In this document: piece after piece, positions 1 to 5,118 of the stretch
Position numbering within the stretch: the stretch's first letter is position 1
Layout: the number at the start of each line of letters is the position of its first letter
The notes under the pieces: generated by a model
Told to the model about the DNA's origin: nothing
What the model saw: only the letters and a program-made list of their open reading frames with translations
Databases searched by the model: none
Program-made: the position numbers and the translations under genes
Assembly (NCBI GenBank): GCA_016880375.1
Contig: JAEHDO010000353.1
Coordinates: 1-5,118, forward strand
From: Betaproteobacteria bacterium
GTDB lineage: Bacteria; Pseudomonadota; Gammaproteobacteria; Burkholderiales; Rhodocyclaceae
DNA length: 5,118 bases
Direction of reading: 5' to 3'

Positions 1-114
1 GGCAAGGCGGTGAAGCACGATTCCGAAGGCACCGGCTTCGGCTGGAAGACCCTGGCCTCGATCTCGGAGCAGGAGTCCGAGCTGCCGACCTCCTGCGTGA
101 TGCAGCGTCCTTGA
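1..114 (+). CDS. ABC transporter periplasmic solute-binding protein, C-terminal end (partial)
   Basis: Only the last 37 codons are present, running in frame from the left edge to TGA at 112-114. The tail contains GTGFGWKTLASI and ends in LPTSCVMQRP. This resembles the C-terminus of type-1 periplasmic binding proteins (Peripla_BP_6, the LivJ/LivK-like family) of HAAT importers, where a short strand rich in Gly/Trp/Lys is followed by an LPT-C-like segment and a terminal RP. Such proteins capture the solute in the periplasm and deliver it to the LivH/LivM permeases, which are encoded 109 nt downstream. The position upstream of livH is the usual one for the dedicated receptor of the importer. Signal peptide and ligand-binding lobes lie outside the window, so the ligand cannot be inferred. 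The call rests on a short tail plus context; confidence is good for the class and low for any substrate. Confidence 0.8.
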   Translation, partial: GKAVKHDSEGTGFGWKTLASISEQESELPTSCVMQRP

Positions 115-134
115 GACTGGTTCGGTACGGCTAG

Positions 135-177
135 GCCGGCGGAGGCGGGGCTTGCCCAGCCTCCGTGCCCGGCCGGC
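135..177 (+). other. GC-rich stem-loop between binding-protein and permease genes
   Basis: Positions 139-146 pair with 159-166 (GC CGGAGGC-type stem, 8 bp with one G-U pair). A further 3 bp (148-150 with 155-157) close a CTTG loop. The flanking GCCGGC copies at 135-140 and 172-177 can add an outer stem, leaving a bulge on the 3' side. Only TTT (178-180) follows, so this is not a good intrinsic terminator. In importer operons a hairpin here often lets the binding-protein mRNA accumulate above the permease mRNA, by partial termination or by blocking 3' exonucleases. That role is inferred from position, not shown. Confidence 0.45.
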
Positions 178-211
178 TTTGCCGACTCGCGCCGTTTTGC
201 TGCGGTAGCCT

Positions 212-217
212 GGAGGA
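212..217 (+). promoter_or_regulatory. Ribosome binding site deciding the GTG start of livH
   Basis: GGAGGA lies 6 nt before the GTG at 224 and is the strongest Shine-Dalgarno match in the window. It fixes GTG 224 as the start. The protein read from there begins with the usual short N-terminus followed at once by the first membrane helix. The site can also fold locally: 210-215 pairs with 219-224 around a GAA loop, which would cover part of the site and the G of GTG. Confidence 0.8.
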
Positions 218-223
218 ACTCCG

Positions 224-1162
224 GTGGAATTCGTCGTCATGTCGATGCTGAACGGCATCACCTACGGCCTGCTGCTGTTCATGCTGTCGAGCGGCCTGAC
301 GCTCATTTTCAGCATGATGGGCATCCTCAATTTCGCCCATGCCAGCTTCTACATGCTGGGCGCCTACTTCGCCTACCAGATCAGCACCTGGACGGGCTTC
401 TGGCCCGGCCTGCTGGTGGCGCCGCTGCTGGTCGGCGCCGTCGGCGCGCTCGTCGAGCGCTACGGCCTGCGCCGCGCGCACAAGTTCGGCCATGTCGCCG
501 AGCTGCTGTTCACCTTCGGCCTGGCCTTCCTCATCGAGGAAGTCGTCCATCTCGTCTGGGGCAAGGTTGCGGTGGATTATCGAATCCCCCTTGAACTCGA
601 CGGCACGCTGTTCTCGCTCTTCGAAACTGATTTTCCGATCTACAAGGGCTTCATGATGCTGGTCTCGGTCGGCATGCTGCTGGCGCTGTATGCGCTGCTG
701 ACCCGCACGCGCATCGGCCTCATCATCCAGGCCGCGTTGACCAAACCCGAGATGGTCGAGGCCCTCGGCCACAACGTGCCGCGCATCTTCATGCTGGTCT
801 TCGGCGGCGGCACGGCGCTGGCGGGGCTGGCCGGCGTCATCGGCGGCAACGCCTTCGTCACCGAGCCGGGCATGGCGGCGGCGGTCGGCAGCATCGTCTT
901 CGTCGTCGTCGTGGTCGGCGGCCTCGGTTCGCTCGCCGGCGCCTTCGTCGCCTCGCTGCTGATCGGCTGCATCCAGAGCTTCTCCATCGCGCTGTCGATC
1001 TCGATCACCGATGTCTTCGCGCTGGTCGGCATCGCGCTGCCGGAAGGTTCGCAGGTGGCGCGCCTGACCATCACCCAGCTGGCGCCGATCCTGCCCTACC
1101 TGCTGATGGTGGCCATCCTGGTCTTCCGCCCGCGCGGCCTGATGGGGTCGCGCGAATCATGA
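224..1162 (+). CDS. livH: HAAT-family ABC transporter permease, LivH type
   Basis: A 312-residue inner-membrane permease, close to the usual 290-310 of LivH. It would pair with LivM to form the translocation path. The start is GTG 224, chosen for GGAGGA 6 nt upstream. Hydrophobic segments lie at about residues 8-29, 33-52, 61-77, 92-112, 143-160, 187-207, 218-247 and 285-302. Family landmarks include the GITYGLLLFMLSSGLTLIF helix at the N-terminus, GILNFAHASFYMLGAY at about 33-48 (the LivH GxxNFAHG-like block), GGLGSLAGAFVASLLIG at about 232-248, and the terminal FRPRGLMG. The cytoplasmic loop at about 169-189 that should touch an ATPase reads QAALTKPEMVEALGHN; it starts with Gln where LivH proteins usually have Arg. 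The stop codon overlaps an ATG (ATGA at 1159-1162) that opens a short frame leading to livM. The importer family is secure; the substrate is not, and the gene name denotes family only. Confidence 0.93.
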   Translation: MEFVVMSMLNGITYGLLLFMLSSGLTLIFSMMGILNFAHASFYMLGAYFAYQISTWTGFWPGLLVAPLLVGAVGALVERYGLRRAHKFGHVAELLFTFGLAFLIEEVVHLVWGKVAVDYRIPLELDGTLFSLFETDFPIYKGFMMLVSVGMLLALYALLTRTRIGLIIQAALTKPEMVEALGHNVPRIFMLVFGGGTALAGLAGVIGGNAFVTEPGMAAAVGSIVFVVVVVGGLGSLAGAFVASLLIGCIQSFSIALSISITDVFALVGIALPEGSQVARLTITQLAPILPYLLMVAILVFRPRGLMGSRES

Positions 1163-1281
1163 GCCGCGCCGTGCGCAGGGCCGCCCCAAGCAGGCGCTGG
1201 ACAACGATCCGGAGGCTGCGCAAGCAGCCGAACCATCGTCACCCCTGCCCATGGGGCGGGGGCCGGGGGGTGGGCTCATGA
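1159..1281 (+). CDS. Possible 40-residue bridging ORF between livH and livM
   Basis: An ATG at 1159 overlaps the livH stop (ATGA). The frame stays open for 40 codons to TGA at 1279-1281, which itself overlaps the livM ATG at 1278 (ATGA again). The predicted peptide starts MSRAVRRAAPSRRW, contains ten Arg and one Lys, ends in a Gly-rich stretch, and resembles no family I know. There is no SD of its own, so translation would depend on re-initiation after livH. In GC-rich DNA a stop-free run of 41 codons is not rare, so this may be chance. If translated, its role is more likely to be carrying ribosomes through the structured spacer to livM than making a functional peptide. Confidence 0.25.
   Translation: MSRAVRRAAPSRRWTTIRRLRKQPNHRHPCPWGGGRGVGS
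1214..1229 (+). other. Perfect 6-bp hairpin with GCAA tetraloop
   Basis: GGCTGC (1214-1219) and GCAGCC (1224-1229) are perfect inverted repeats around GCAA, a stable GNRA-type RNA tetraloop. It lies mid-spacer, 49 nt before the chosen livM start. No U-run follows, so it is not a terminator. It may be an mRNA stability or processing element or part of a repeat; the role is unknown. Confidence 0.5.
1242..1262 (+). other. 9-bp hairpin just upstream of livM start
   Basis: Positions 1242-1250 (CCCCTGCCC) pair with 1254-1262 (GGGCGGGGG) with one T-G pair. The loop is the three bases ATG at 1251-1253, itself an in-frame alternative start for livM. CACCCC at 1240-1245 can instead pair with GGGGTG at 1267-1272, which would cover the G-rich SD-like tract before ATG 1278. 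The two folds exclude each other. A function in setting livM translation is inference. Confidence 0.45.
1265..1274 (+). promoter_or_regulatory. G-rich Shine-Dalgarno-like tract before livM
   Basis: GGGGGGTGGG ends 3 nt before ATG 1278 and can pair with the 16S anti-SD through G-C and G-U pairs. It is a poor match to GGAGG, but better than anything before the upstream in-frame ATG at 1251. It therefore favours 1278 as the start. Confidence 0.4.
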
Positions 1282-2552
1282 CCGATATGGTTTTCCGCCG
1301 CGGCCGGCTGCTGCTGTGGGGCGGCTGCCTCGCCGCCGCCCTCGCGCTGCCGCTGGTATTCAAGGGCGGCTTCGTCATCTCCCTGCTGTGCCAGATGGGC
1401 ATCATGGTCGTCTTCGCCCTGTCCTACAACATGCTGCTGGGGCAGACCGGACTGCTCTCCTTCGGCCACGCCGTGTACTACGGCCTGGGCGCTTTCGTCA
1501 GCATGCATGTGCTGAACCTGCTCGGCAAAGATGGCGGTCCGCTGGCGGTCGCGCTGCTGCCGCTGGCGGGCGGACTGGCCGGACTGCTGGCCGGCGTCGT
1601 GCTCGGCTACGTCACGACGAAAAAGGCCGGCACCACCTTCGCCATGATCTCGCTCGGCATCGGCGAACTGGTCGCCGCCTGCGCGCTGATGTTCCCCGGT
1701 TTCTTCGGTGGCGAAGGCGGCGTCTCGGGCAATCGCGTAGTCGGCAAGGACAACCTGCTGGGCTTCACCTGGGGACCGCAGATCGAGATGTACTGGCTGA
1801 TCGTCGCCTGGGCCTTTCTCGCCACCGTCGCCATGTTCGCCCTGACGCAGACGCCGCTGGGCCGCATGGCCAATGCCGTTCGCGACAACCCGGAGCGCGC
1901 CGAGTTCGTCGGCTACGACACGCAGCGCGTGCGCTACCTGATGCTGATCCTGTCCGGCTTCTTCGCCGGCATCGCCGGCGGGCTGACGGCGCTCAACTAC
2001 GAGATCGTCACCTCCGAGACGCTGAATGCCCACACCTCGGGCGTGGTGCTGCTGATGACCTTCGTCGGCGGCATCGGCCTTTTCTACGGGCCGGTCATCG
2101 GCGCCATCCTGATCAGCGTGATGCAGATCGTCATCGGCGGCATGACCCATGCCTGGCTGCTGTACTTCGGCCTGTTCTTCCTGTTCATGGTGCTGATGGC
2201 GCCGGGCGGCATCGCCAGCGTGCTGGCCATGCAGCGCACGCTGTGGCAGGCGCGCCTGCTGGGCCGCATGCTGCCGCACTACCTGGCCACCGCGATCCCG
2301 CTTCTGGTGCTGCTGGCCGGGCTGGTGGGCCTCGTGGAGCTGGCCTACGCGCTGCTGGCCGGCGAGGGCGCCACGGCCGGCGATGCGGCCTCCCGCGTAC
2401 TCGGCATGGACCTGTACCTGAGGAGCCCCGTGCCGTGGGCCGCCGCCCTGGCGGTCAGCGCTGCCGGCGCGGCCGGCCTCTACTGGATCGGCGGCCGCAT
2501 GAAAAAGGCCTGGCACCAGACGCTGTCGACCCTGCAGGGAGACAAGGCATGA
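1278..2552 (+). CDS. livM: HAAT-family ABC transporter permease, LivM type, with C-terminal extension
   Basis: A 424-residue inner-membrane permease, partner of LivH. ATG 1278 (MTDMVFRRG) was chosen over the in-frame ATG 1251. The earlier ATG lies in a hairpin loop, has no SD and would add an odd Gly-rich MGRGPGGGL leader. Hydrophobic segments lie at about residues 11-28, 32-50, 88-112, 121-141, 171-190, 219-238, 254-287 and 292-315. Family landmarks are LSYNMLLGQTGLLSFGHAVYYG at about 48-69 (LivM block), AVRDNPERAEFVGYDTQRVR at 200-219 (the cytoplasmic loop expected to dock on an ATPase), and FVGGIGLFYGPVIGA at about 262-276. A typical LivM ends soon after the MAPGGI segment (307-312). Here about 110 more residues follow, with two further hydrophobic stretches (about 337-361 and 386-404), a linker between them and a basic, polar tail (MKKAWHQ). 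E. coli LivM has similar total length, but by my recollection its extra residues are N-terminal. The stop overlaps the livG start (ATGA). Confidence 0.92.
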   Translation: MTDMVFRRGRLLLWGGCLAAALALPLVFKGGFVISLLCQMGIMVVFALSYNMLLGQTGLLSFGHAVYYGLGAFVSMHVLNLLGKDGGPLAVALLPLAGGLAGLLAGVVLGYVTTKKAGTTFAMISLGIGELVAACALMFPGFFGGEGGVSGNRVVGKDNLLGFTWGPQIEMYWLIVAWAFLATVAMFALTQTPLGRMANAVRDNPERAEFVGYDTQRVRYLMLILSGFFAGIAGGLTALNYEIVTSETLNAHTSGVVLLMTFVGGIGLFYGPVIGAILISVMQIVIGGMTHAWLLYFGLFFLFMVLMAPGGIASVLAMQRTLWQARLLGRMLPHYLATAIPLLVLLAGLVGLVELAYALLAGEGATAGDAASRVLGMDLYLRSPVPWAAALAVSAAGAAGLYWIGGRMKKAWHQTLSTLQGDKA

Positions 2553-3307
2553 GCGCTCCGGCCATCCGCCTCGCCGGCCTGAAGAAAAGCTTCGGTGCCA
2601 GCGAAATCATCCGCGGCGTCGACCTCGACATCCAGCCCGGCGAGCGCCACGCCATCATCGGCCCCAACGGCGCCGGCAAGTCGACCCTGTTCCACCTCAT
2701 CAGCGCGCGCCTCCCGGTCAGTGAAGGCGCGATCGAACTCAAGGGCGAGAACGTCGTCGGCCTGAAGCCCTTCGAGATCAACCGCAAGGGGCTCTCGCGC
2801 AGCTTCCAGATCACCAACATCTTCCACAACCTGTCGGTGTTCGAGAACCTGCGCTGCGCCGTGCTGTGGTCGCTGGGCTATCGCTACTCCTTCTGGCAGC
2901 GGCTGGCGGGGCTTGCGGACGCGCGCCTGCGCGCCGAGGCGGTGATGGAGGACATCGGCCTGGCCCGGCGCCGCGACACGCCGGCCGGCATCCTCAGCTA
3001 TGCCGAGCAGCGCGCCCTGGAGATCGGCATCACCATCGCCAGCGGCGCCGATGTGATCCTGCTCGACGAGCCCACCGCCGGCATGAGCAACAACGAGACG
3101 GAGGAGGCCGTCGCCCTCATCCGCCGCGTCACCGAGGGCAAGACGCTGGTGATGGTCGAACACGACATGGGCGTGGTGTTCGGGCTGGCCGACCGCATCT
3201 CGGTGCTGGTCTACGGCCGGATCATCGCCACCGACGTGCCGGCCGCCATCCGCTGCAATGCCGCCGTGCAGGAAGCCTACCTCGGGACGAGCCTGAACCA
3301 TGACTGA
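2549..3307 (+). CDS. livG: HAAT-family ABC transporter ATP-binding protein, LivG type
   Basis: A 252-residue cytoplasmic ATPase, close to the usual 250-260. ATG 2549 overlaps the livM stop (ATGA), with AGGGAG (2536-2541) 7 nt upstream. In order: Walker A GPNGAGKST at 38-46 (intact), Q-loop Gln87 in RSFQITNIF, signature LSYAEQR at 149-155, Walker B VILLDEP at 169-175 (Asp173, Glu174), and switch His205 in VEHDMG. The FQ.TNIFHNLSVFENL block and the AYLGTSL tail are LivG hallmarks. The signature has Tyr-Ala where LSGGQ has Gly-Gly; LivG proteins commonly keep one Gly (for example LAYGxQ), so the second change is less usual, though I recall similar forms in betaproteobacterial homologs. With LivF it forms the heterodimer that drives LivH/LivM. 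The frame is open far upstream (from 1316), but that part is a shadow of livM. Confidence 0.95.
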   Translation: MSAPAIRLAGLKKSFGASEIIRGVDLDIQPGERHAIIGPNGAGKSTLFHLISARLPVSEGAIELKGENVVGLKPFEINRKGLSRSFQITNIFHNLSVFENLRCAVLWSLGYRYSFWQRLAGLADARLRAEAVMEDIGLARRRDTPAGILSYAEQRALEIGITIASGADVILLDEPTAGMSNNETEEAVALIRRVTEGKTLVMVEHDMGVVFGLADRISVLVYGRIIATDVPAAIRCNAAVQEAYLGTSLNHD

Positions 3308-4043
3308 CGCCGCTCCCGCAAGCCCGCACGAGCCTATGCTCGAGGTCGCCGACCTGCACGCCTACTATGCCAAGAGCCACGTTCTCCATGGCGTCGGCCT
3401 GCGCGTCGACGCCGGCCAGATCGTCTGCCTGCTCGGCCGCAACGGCGTCGGCCGCTCCACCACCGCCAAGGCCATCATGGGCCTGGTCGTTGCCCGCGGC
3501 AGCGTCCGCTTCAAGGGCCGCGAGATCCTCGGGAGGAAGGCCTACGAGATCGCCCATCTCGGCGTCGGCTACGTGCCGGAGAACCGCGACGTGTTTCCCG
3601 GCCTGACCGTGCGGCAGAACCTGATGCTCGGCGTCAAGGACCCGAAAGCCTTCGAGCGGGGCGAATCGCGCTGGTCCCTCGACGACATGTACGGCCTCTT
3701 TCCCCGCCTGAAGGATCGCGACGGCACCGCCGCCGGCGTGCTCTCCGGCGGCGAGCAGCAGATGCTGACGCTGTGCCGCACGCTGATGGGCGACCCGGAC
3801 CTGATCATGATCGACGAACCGACCGAGGGCCTGGCCCCGAAGATCGTCGAGCAGGTCGGGCAGTTTCTCCAGGAGGTCAGCAAGCGCGGCATCTCGATCC
3901 TGCTCATCGAGCAGAAGCTGGCCATCGCCCTCGACATCTCCGAGCGGCTCTACCTGATGGGCCACGGCCGCATCGTCTTCGAGGGCACGCCGGCCGACCT
4001 GAAGAACAACGAGGCTGTCCGCAAGGAGTGGCTGGAAGTCTGA
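3300..4043 (+). CDS. livF: HAAT-family ABC transporter ATP-binding protein, LivF type, with Walker A Arg
   Basis: A 247-residue ATPase (usual LivF 230-240), partner of LivG. ATG 3300 overlaps the end of livG by 8 nt with a weak GGGACGAG upstream, suggesting translational coupling. A second in-frame ATG at 3336 (residue 13, MLEVADLHAYY) gives the more typical N-terminus and cannot be excluded. In order: Walker A GRNGVGRST at 46-54, Q-loop region YVPENRDVF at 91-99, intact signature LSGGEQQ at 148-154, Walker B LIMIDEP at 168-174 (Asp172, Glu173), and the EQK switch region at 204-206. The PEN/PEG-type Q-loop and Gln in place of the switch His are normal for LivF. The Walker A Lys, however, is Arg52 (codon CGC, 3453-3455), although this residue is close to essential in most ABC ATPases. 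The reading frame is otherwise intact, so this is not a pseudogene. LivF identity is secure; its own ATP hydrolysis is doubtful. Confidence 0.95.
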   Translation: MTDAAPASPHEPMLEVADLHAYYAKSHVLHGVGLRVDAGQIVCLLGRNGVGRSTTAKAIMGLVVARGSVRFKGREILGRKAYEIAHLGVGYVPENRDVFPGLTVRQNLMLGVKDPKAFERGESRWSLDDMYGLFPRLKDRDGTAAGVLSGGEQQMLTLCRTLMGDPDLIMIDEPTEGLAPKIVEQVGQFLQEVSKRGISILLIEQKLAIALDISERLYLMGHGRIVFEGTPADLKNNEAVRKEWLEV

Positions 4044-4072
4044 ACCCCTCTTCGCATCCACGAGGCAAACGC

Positions 4073-5118
4073 ATGTCCGACCGACACTTCGCCCATTGGC
4101 CCAAGGGCCATCCGCGCACGATGAGCATCCCGGCCACCTCGATGTTCTACAACGCCGAGGTCGCCGCGACGCGCTATCCGGACAAGCCCTACCTGGTCTT
4201 CTACGACTCGACGGTGAGCTTCGCCGAATTCCGCGACGAGGCCGAGCGCCTCGCCGGTTTCCTGCAGAAGGAATGCGGCGTGAAGAAGGGCGACCGCGTG
4301 CTGCTCTTCATGCAGAACAGCCCGCAGTACGTCATCGGCTACTACGGCATCCTGCGCGCCGACGCGGTGGTGGTGCCGGTCAACCCGATGAACCTCGCCA
4401 ACGAGCTGCGCCACTACGTCAGGGACAGCGGCGCCACCGTGGCGCTTGTCGCGCAGGAACTGTATGCGCAGATGCAGCCGCTGCTGGCCGAGGGGCTGCG
4501 GCACATCGTCGTTGCCGCCTATTCGGATTACCTCAGGAAACCGACCGACCTCAAGGTGCCGGAGTTCGTCGCCGCGCCGCGCCAGGCCATCGGCGAGGCC
4601 GGCGTCGCCTTGTGGAGCGAAGCGCTCGCGCGCAACCTCCGCCCCGGCCCGATGACGGCCGGCCCGGATGACCTTTGCGTCATGCCGTACACCTCCGGCA
4701 CCACCGGCCAGCCGAAGGGCTGCATGCACAGCCACCGCACGGCGATGCACACGCTGATCGCCGGCGAGTACTGGTTCTCCATGAAGCCGGACACCGTGCG
4801 CCTGGCGGTGCTGCCGTTCTTCCACGTCACCGGCATGCAGGGCAGTATGAGCGGGCCGCTGTTCTCCGGCGCCACGGTGGTGCTGCTGCCGCGCTGGGAC
4901 CGCGAGGCCGCCGCCCGGCTCATCCAGCGCTACAGGATCGGCGCGTGGACGTCCATCCCGACCATGGTGGTCGACTTCCTCGCCAACCCGAAGCTCGGCG
5001 AATACGACCTCTCCAGCATCCAGCGCATGAGCGGCGGCGGGGCGGCGATGCCGGAGGCCGTCGCGCAGAAGCTGCTCGACATGGGCATCACCTACGTCGA
5101 GGGCTACGGGCTCTCCGA
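4073..5118 (+). CDS. AMP-forming acyl-CoA ligase (partial, open at window end)
   Basis: The first 348 codons of a reading frame that is still open at the right edge. It belongs to the ANL (AMP-dependent synthetase/ligase) superfamily, which makes acyl-CoA from a carboxylic acid, ATP and CoA through an acyl-AMP. ATG 4073 has GAGG at 4062-4065, 7 nt upstream, and follows livF by 29 nt. Visible motifs: the A3 phosphate loop YTSGTTGQPKG at 206-216, followed by CMHSHRT; LPFFHVTGM at about 247-255; WTSIPTMVVDF at about 292-302 (substrate-pocket region); GGGAAMP at 321-327; and GYGLS at 344-348, the start of the A5 YGxTE motif, where the window ends. Full-length relatives are about 500-560 residues, so the C-terminal domain with the catalytic Lys is missing. 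It resembles fatty- and aromatic-acid CoA ligases. Its place in a transporter operon suggests it activates the imported acid. The exact substrate cannot be assigned. Confidence 0.92.
   Translation, partial: MSDRHFAHWPKGHPRTMSIPATSMFYNAEVAATRYPDKPYLVFYDSTVSFAEFRDEAERLAGFLQKECGVKKGDRVLLFMQNSPQYVIGYYGILRADAVVVPVNPMNLANELRHYVRDSGATVALVAQELYAQMQPLLAEGLRHIVVAAYSDYLRKPTDLKVPEFVAAPRQAIGEAGVALWSEALARNLRPGPMTAGPDDLCVMPYTSGTTGQPKGCMHSHRTAMHTLIAGEYWFSMKPDTVRLAVLPFFHVTGMQGSMSGPLFSGATVVLLPRWDREAAARLIQRYRIGAWTSIPTMVVDFLANPKLGEYDLSSIQRMSGGGAAMPEAVAQKLLDMGITYVEGYGLS

Larger units (their letters stand above)
1163..1277 (+). repeat. Structured GC-rich spacer, possibly a degenerate intergenic repeat
   Basis: The 115 nt between the permease genes are unusual because the other junctions in this transporter are overlaps or very short. 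It starts with GGGCCGCCCCAAGCAGGCG (1178-1196) and ends in a C-run, ATG, G-run block (1242-1274). Both resemble dispersed GC-rich intergenic repeats I recall from betaproteobacterial genomes. Only one copy is in the window, so its repeat status cannot be tested here. It contains two good hairpins, listed separately. Confidence 0.3.

Noticed and set aside
111..139. Possible sigma-70 promoter with TTGAGA at 111-116
   Set aside because: At the correct 17-nt spacing the -10 position reads GGCCGG, and no TATAAT-like element is nearby.
135..180. Intrinsic terminator after the binding-protein gene
   Set aside because: The stem is good, but only three T follow, and the downstream genes belong to the same importer. 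It is recorded as a stem-loop instead.
131..772. Minus-strand open frame (213 codons) opposite livH
   Set aside because: Low-complexity Gln/Glu/Ala/Arg composition, no domain, and fully antisense to a well-supported permease.
1251..1277. Upstream ATG 1251 as the livM start
   Set aside because: It lies in a hairpin loop without an SD, and the added MGRGPGGGL is atypical. Not fully excluded.
1239..2516. Long minus-strand open frame (425 codons) opposite livM
   Set aside because: The product is rich in Gln, His, Asp, Gly and Ala with no domain. It is the typical antisense shadow of a GC-rich coding region, and livM on the + strand has clear family motifs.
1316..2548. Upstream open extension of the livG frame, which would give a 663-residue fusion
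   Set aside because: The extension overlaps livM entirely, reads as Arg/Ala/His-rich low-complexity sequence, and the true livG start at 2549 has an SD and an ATGA overlap.
4096..4671. A + strand frame of 191 codons inside the ligase gene
   Set aside because: Arg/Gly/Ala-rich and out of frame with the ligase, whose motifs (YTSGTTGQPKG and others) occupy the same DNA.
3222..4825. Two long minus-strand open frames (3222-4061 and 3950-4825) opposite livF and the ligase
   Set aside because: Both are shadows of GC-biased codons in strongly supported + strand genes; neither shows a recognisable motif.

Overview
This 5.1 kb window is dense, GC-rich, and has every convincing gene on the + strand. 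It holds most of one operon: the last codons of a periplasmic solute-binding protein, the two permeases and two ATPases of a branched-chain-amino-acid-type (HAAT/Liv) ABC importer, and the first two thirds of an AMP-forming acyl-CoA ligase. The strong G/C third-position bias and the styles of the binding-protein C-terminus and LivG suggest a betaproteobacterium, perhaps of the Rhodocyclales type (Thauera/Azoarcus-like). That placement comes from recalled family patterns, not a search.

Layout. 1-114: 3' end of the binding-protein gene. 115-223: spacer with a GC-rich stem-loop and a strong Shine-Dalgarno (SD) sequence. 224-1162: livH-type permease with a GTG start. 1163-1277: an unusual structured spacer between the two permease genes, with two hairpins and a 40-codon frame that overlaps both neighbours by ATGA. 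1278-2552: livM-type permease with a long hydrophobic C-terminal extension. 2549-3307: livG-type ATPase (ATGA overlap). 3300-4043: livF-type ATPase (8-nt overlap). 4073 to the window end: acyl-CoA ligase, open at the 3' edge. No gap reaches 300 bases. I see no tRNA, rRNA, CRISPR, insertion sequence or convincing promoter. The operon promoter should lie upstream of position 1.

How the genes work together. The binding protein would capture a solute in the periplasm, LivH/LivM form the membrane channel and LivG/LivF power it. A CoA ligase 29 nt after livF suggests that the imported solute is a carboxylic acid (aromatic, alicyclic or fatty) activated on entry, rather than leucine or valine. The substrate cannot be read from this sequence.

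The points most worth a second look are these. LivF has arginine in place of the Walker A lysine, and LivG has an altered signature motif (LSYAEQ); both fall in the same composite ATP site. The other two are the structured, ORF-bridged livH-livM spacer and the LivM C-terminal extension. I found no clear evidence of an entirely new system. This is a recognisable transporter-ligase operon with some unusual details.
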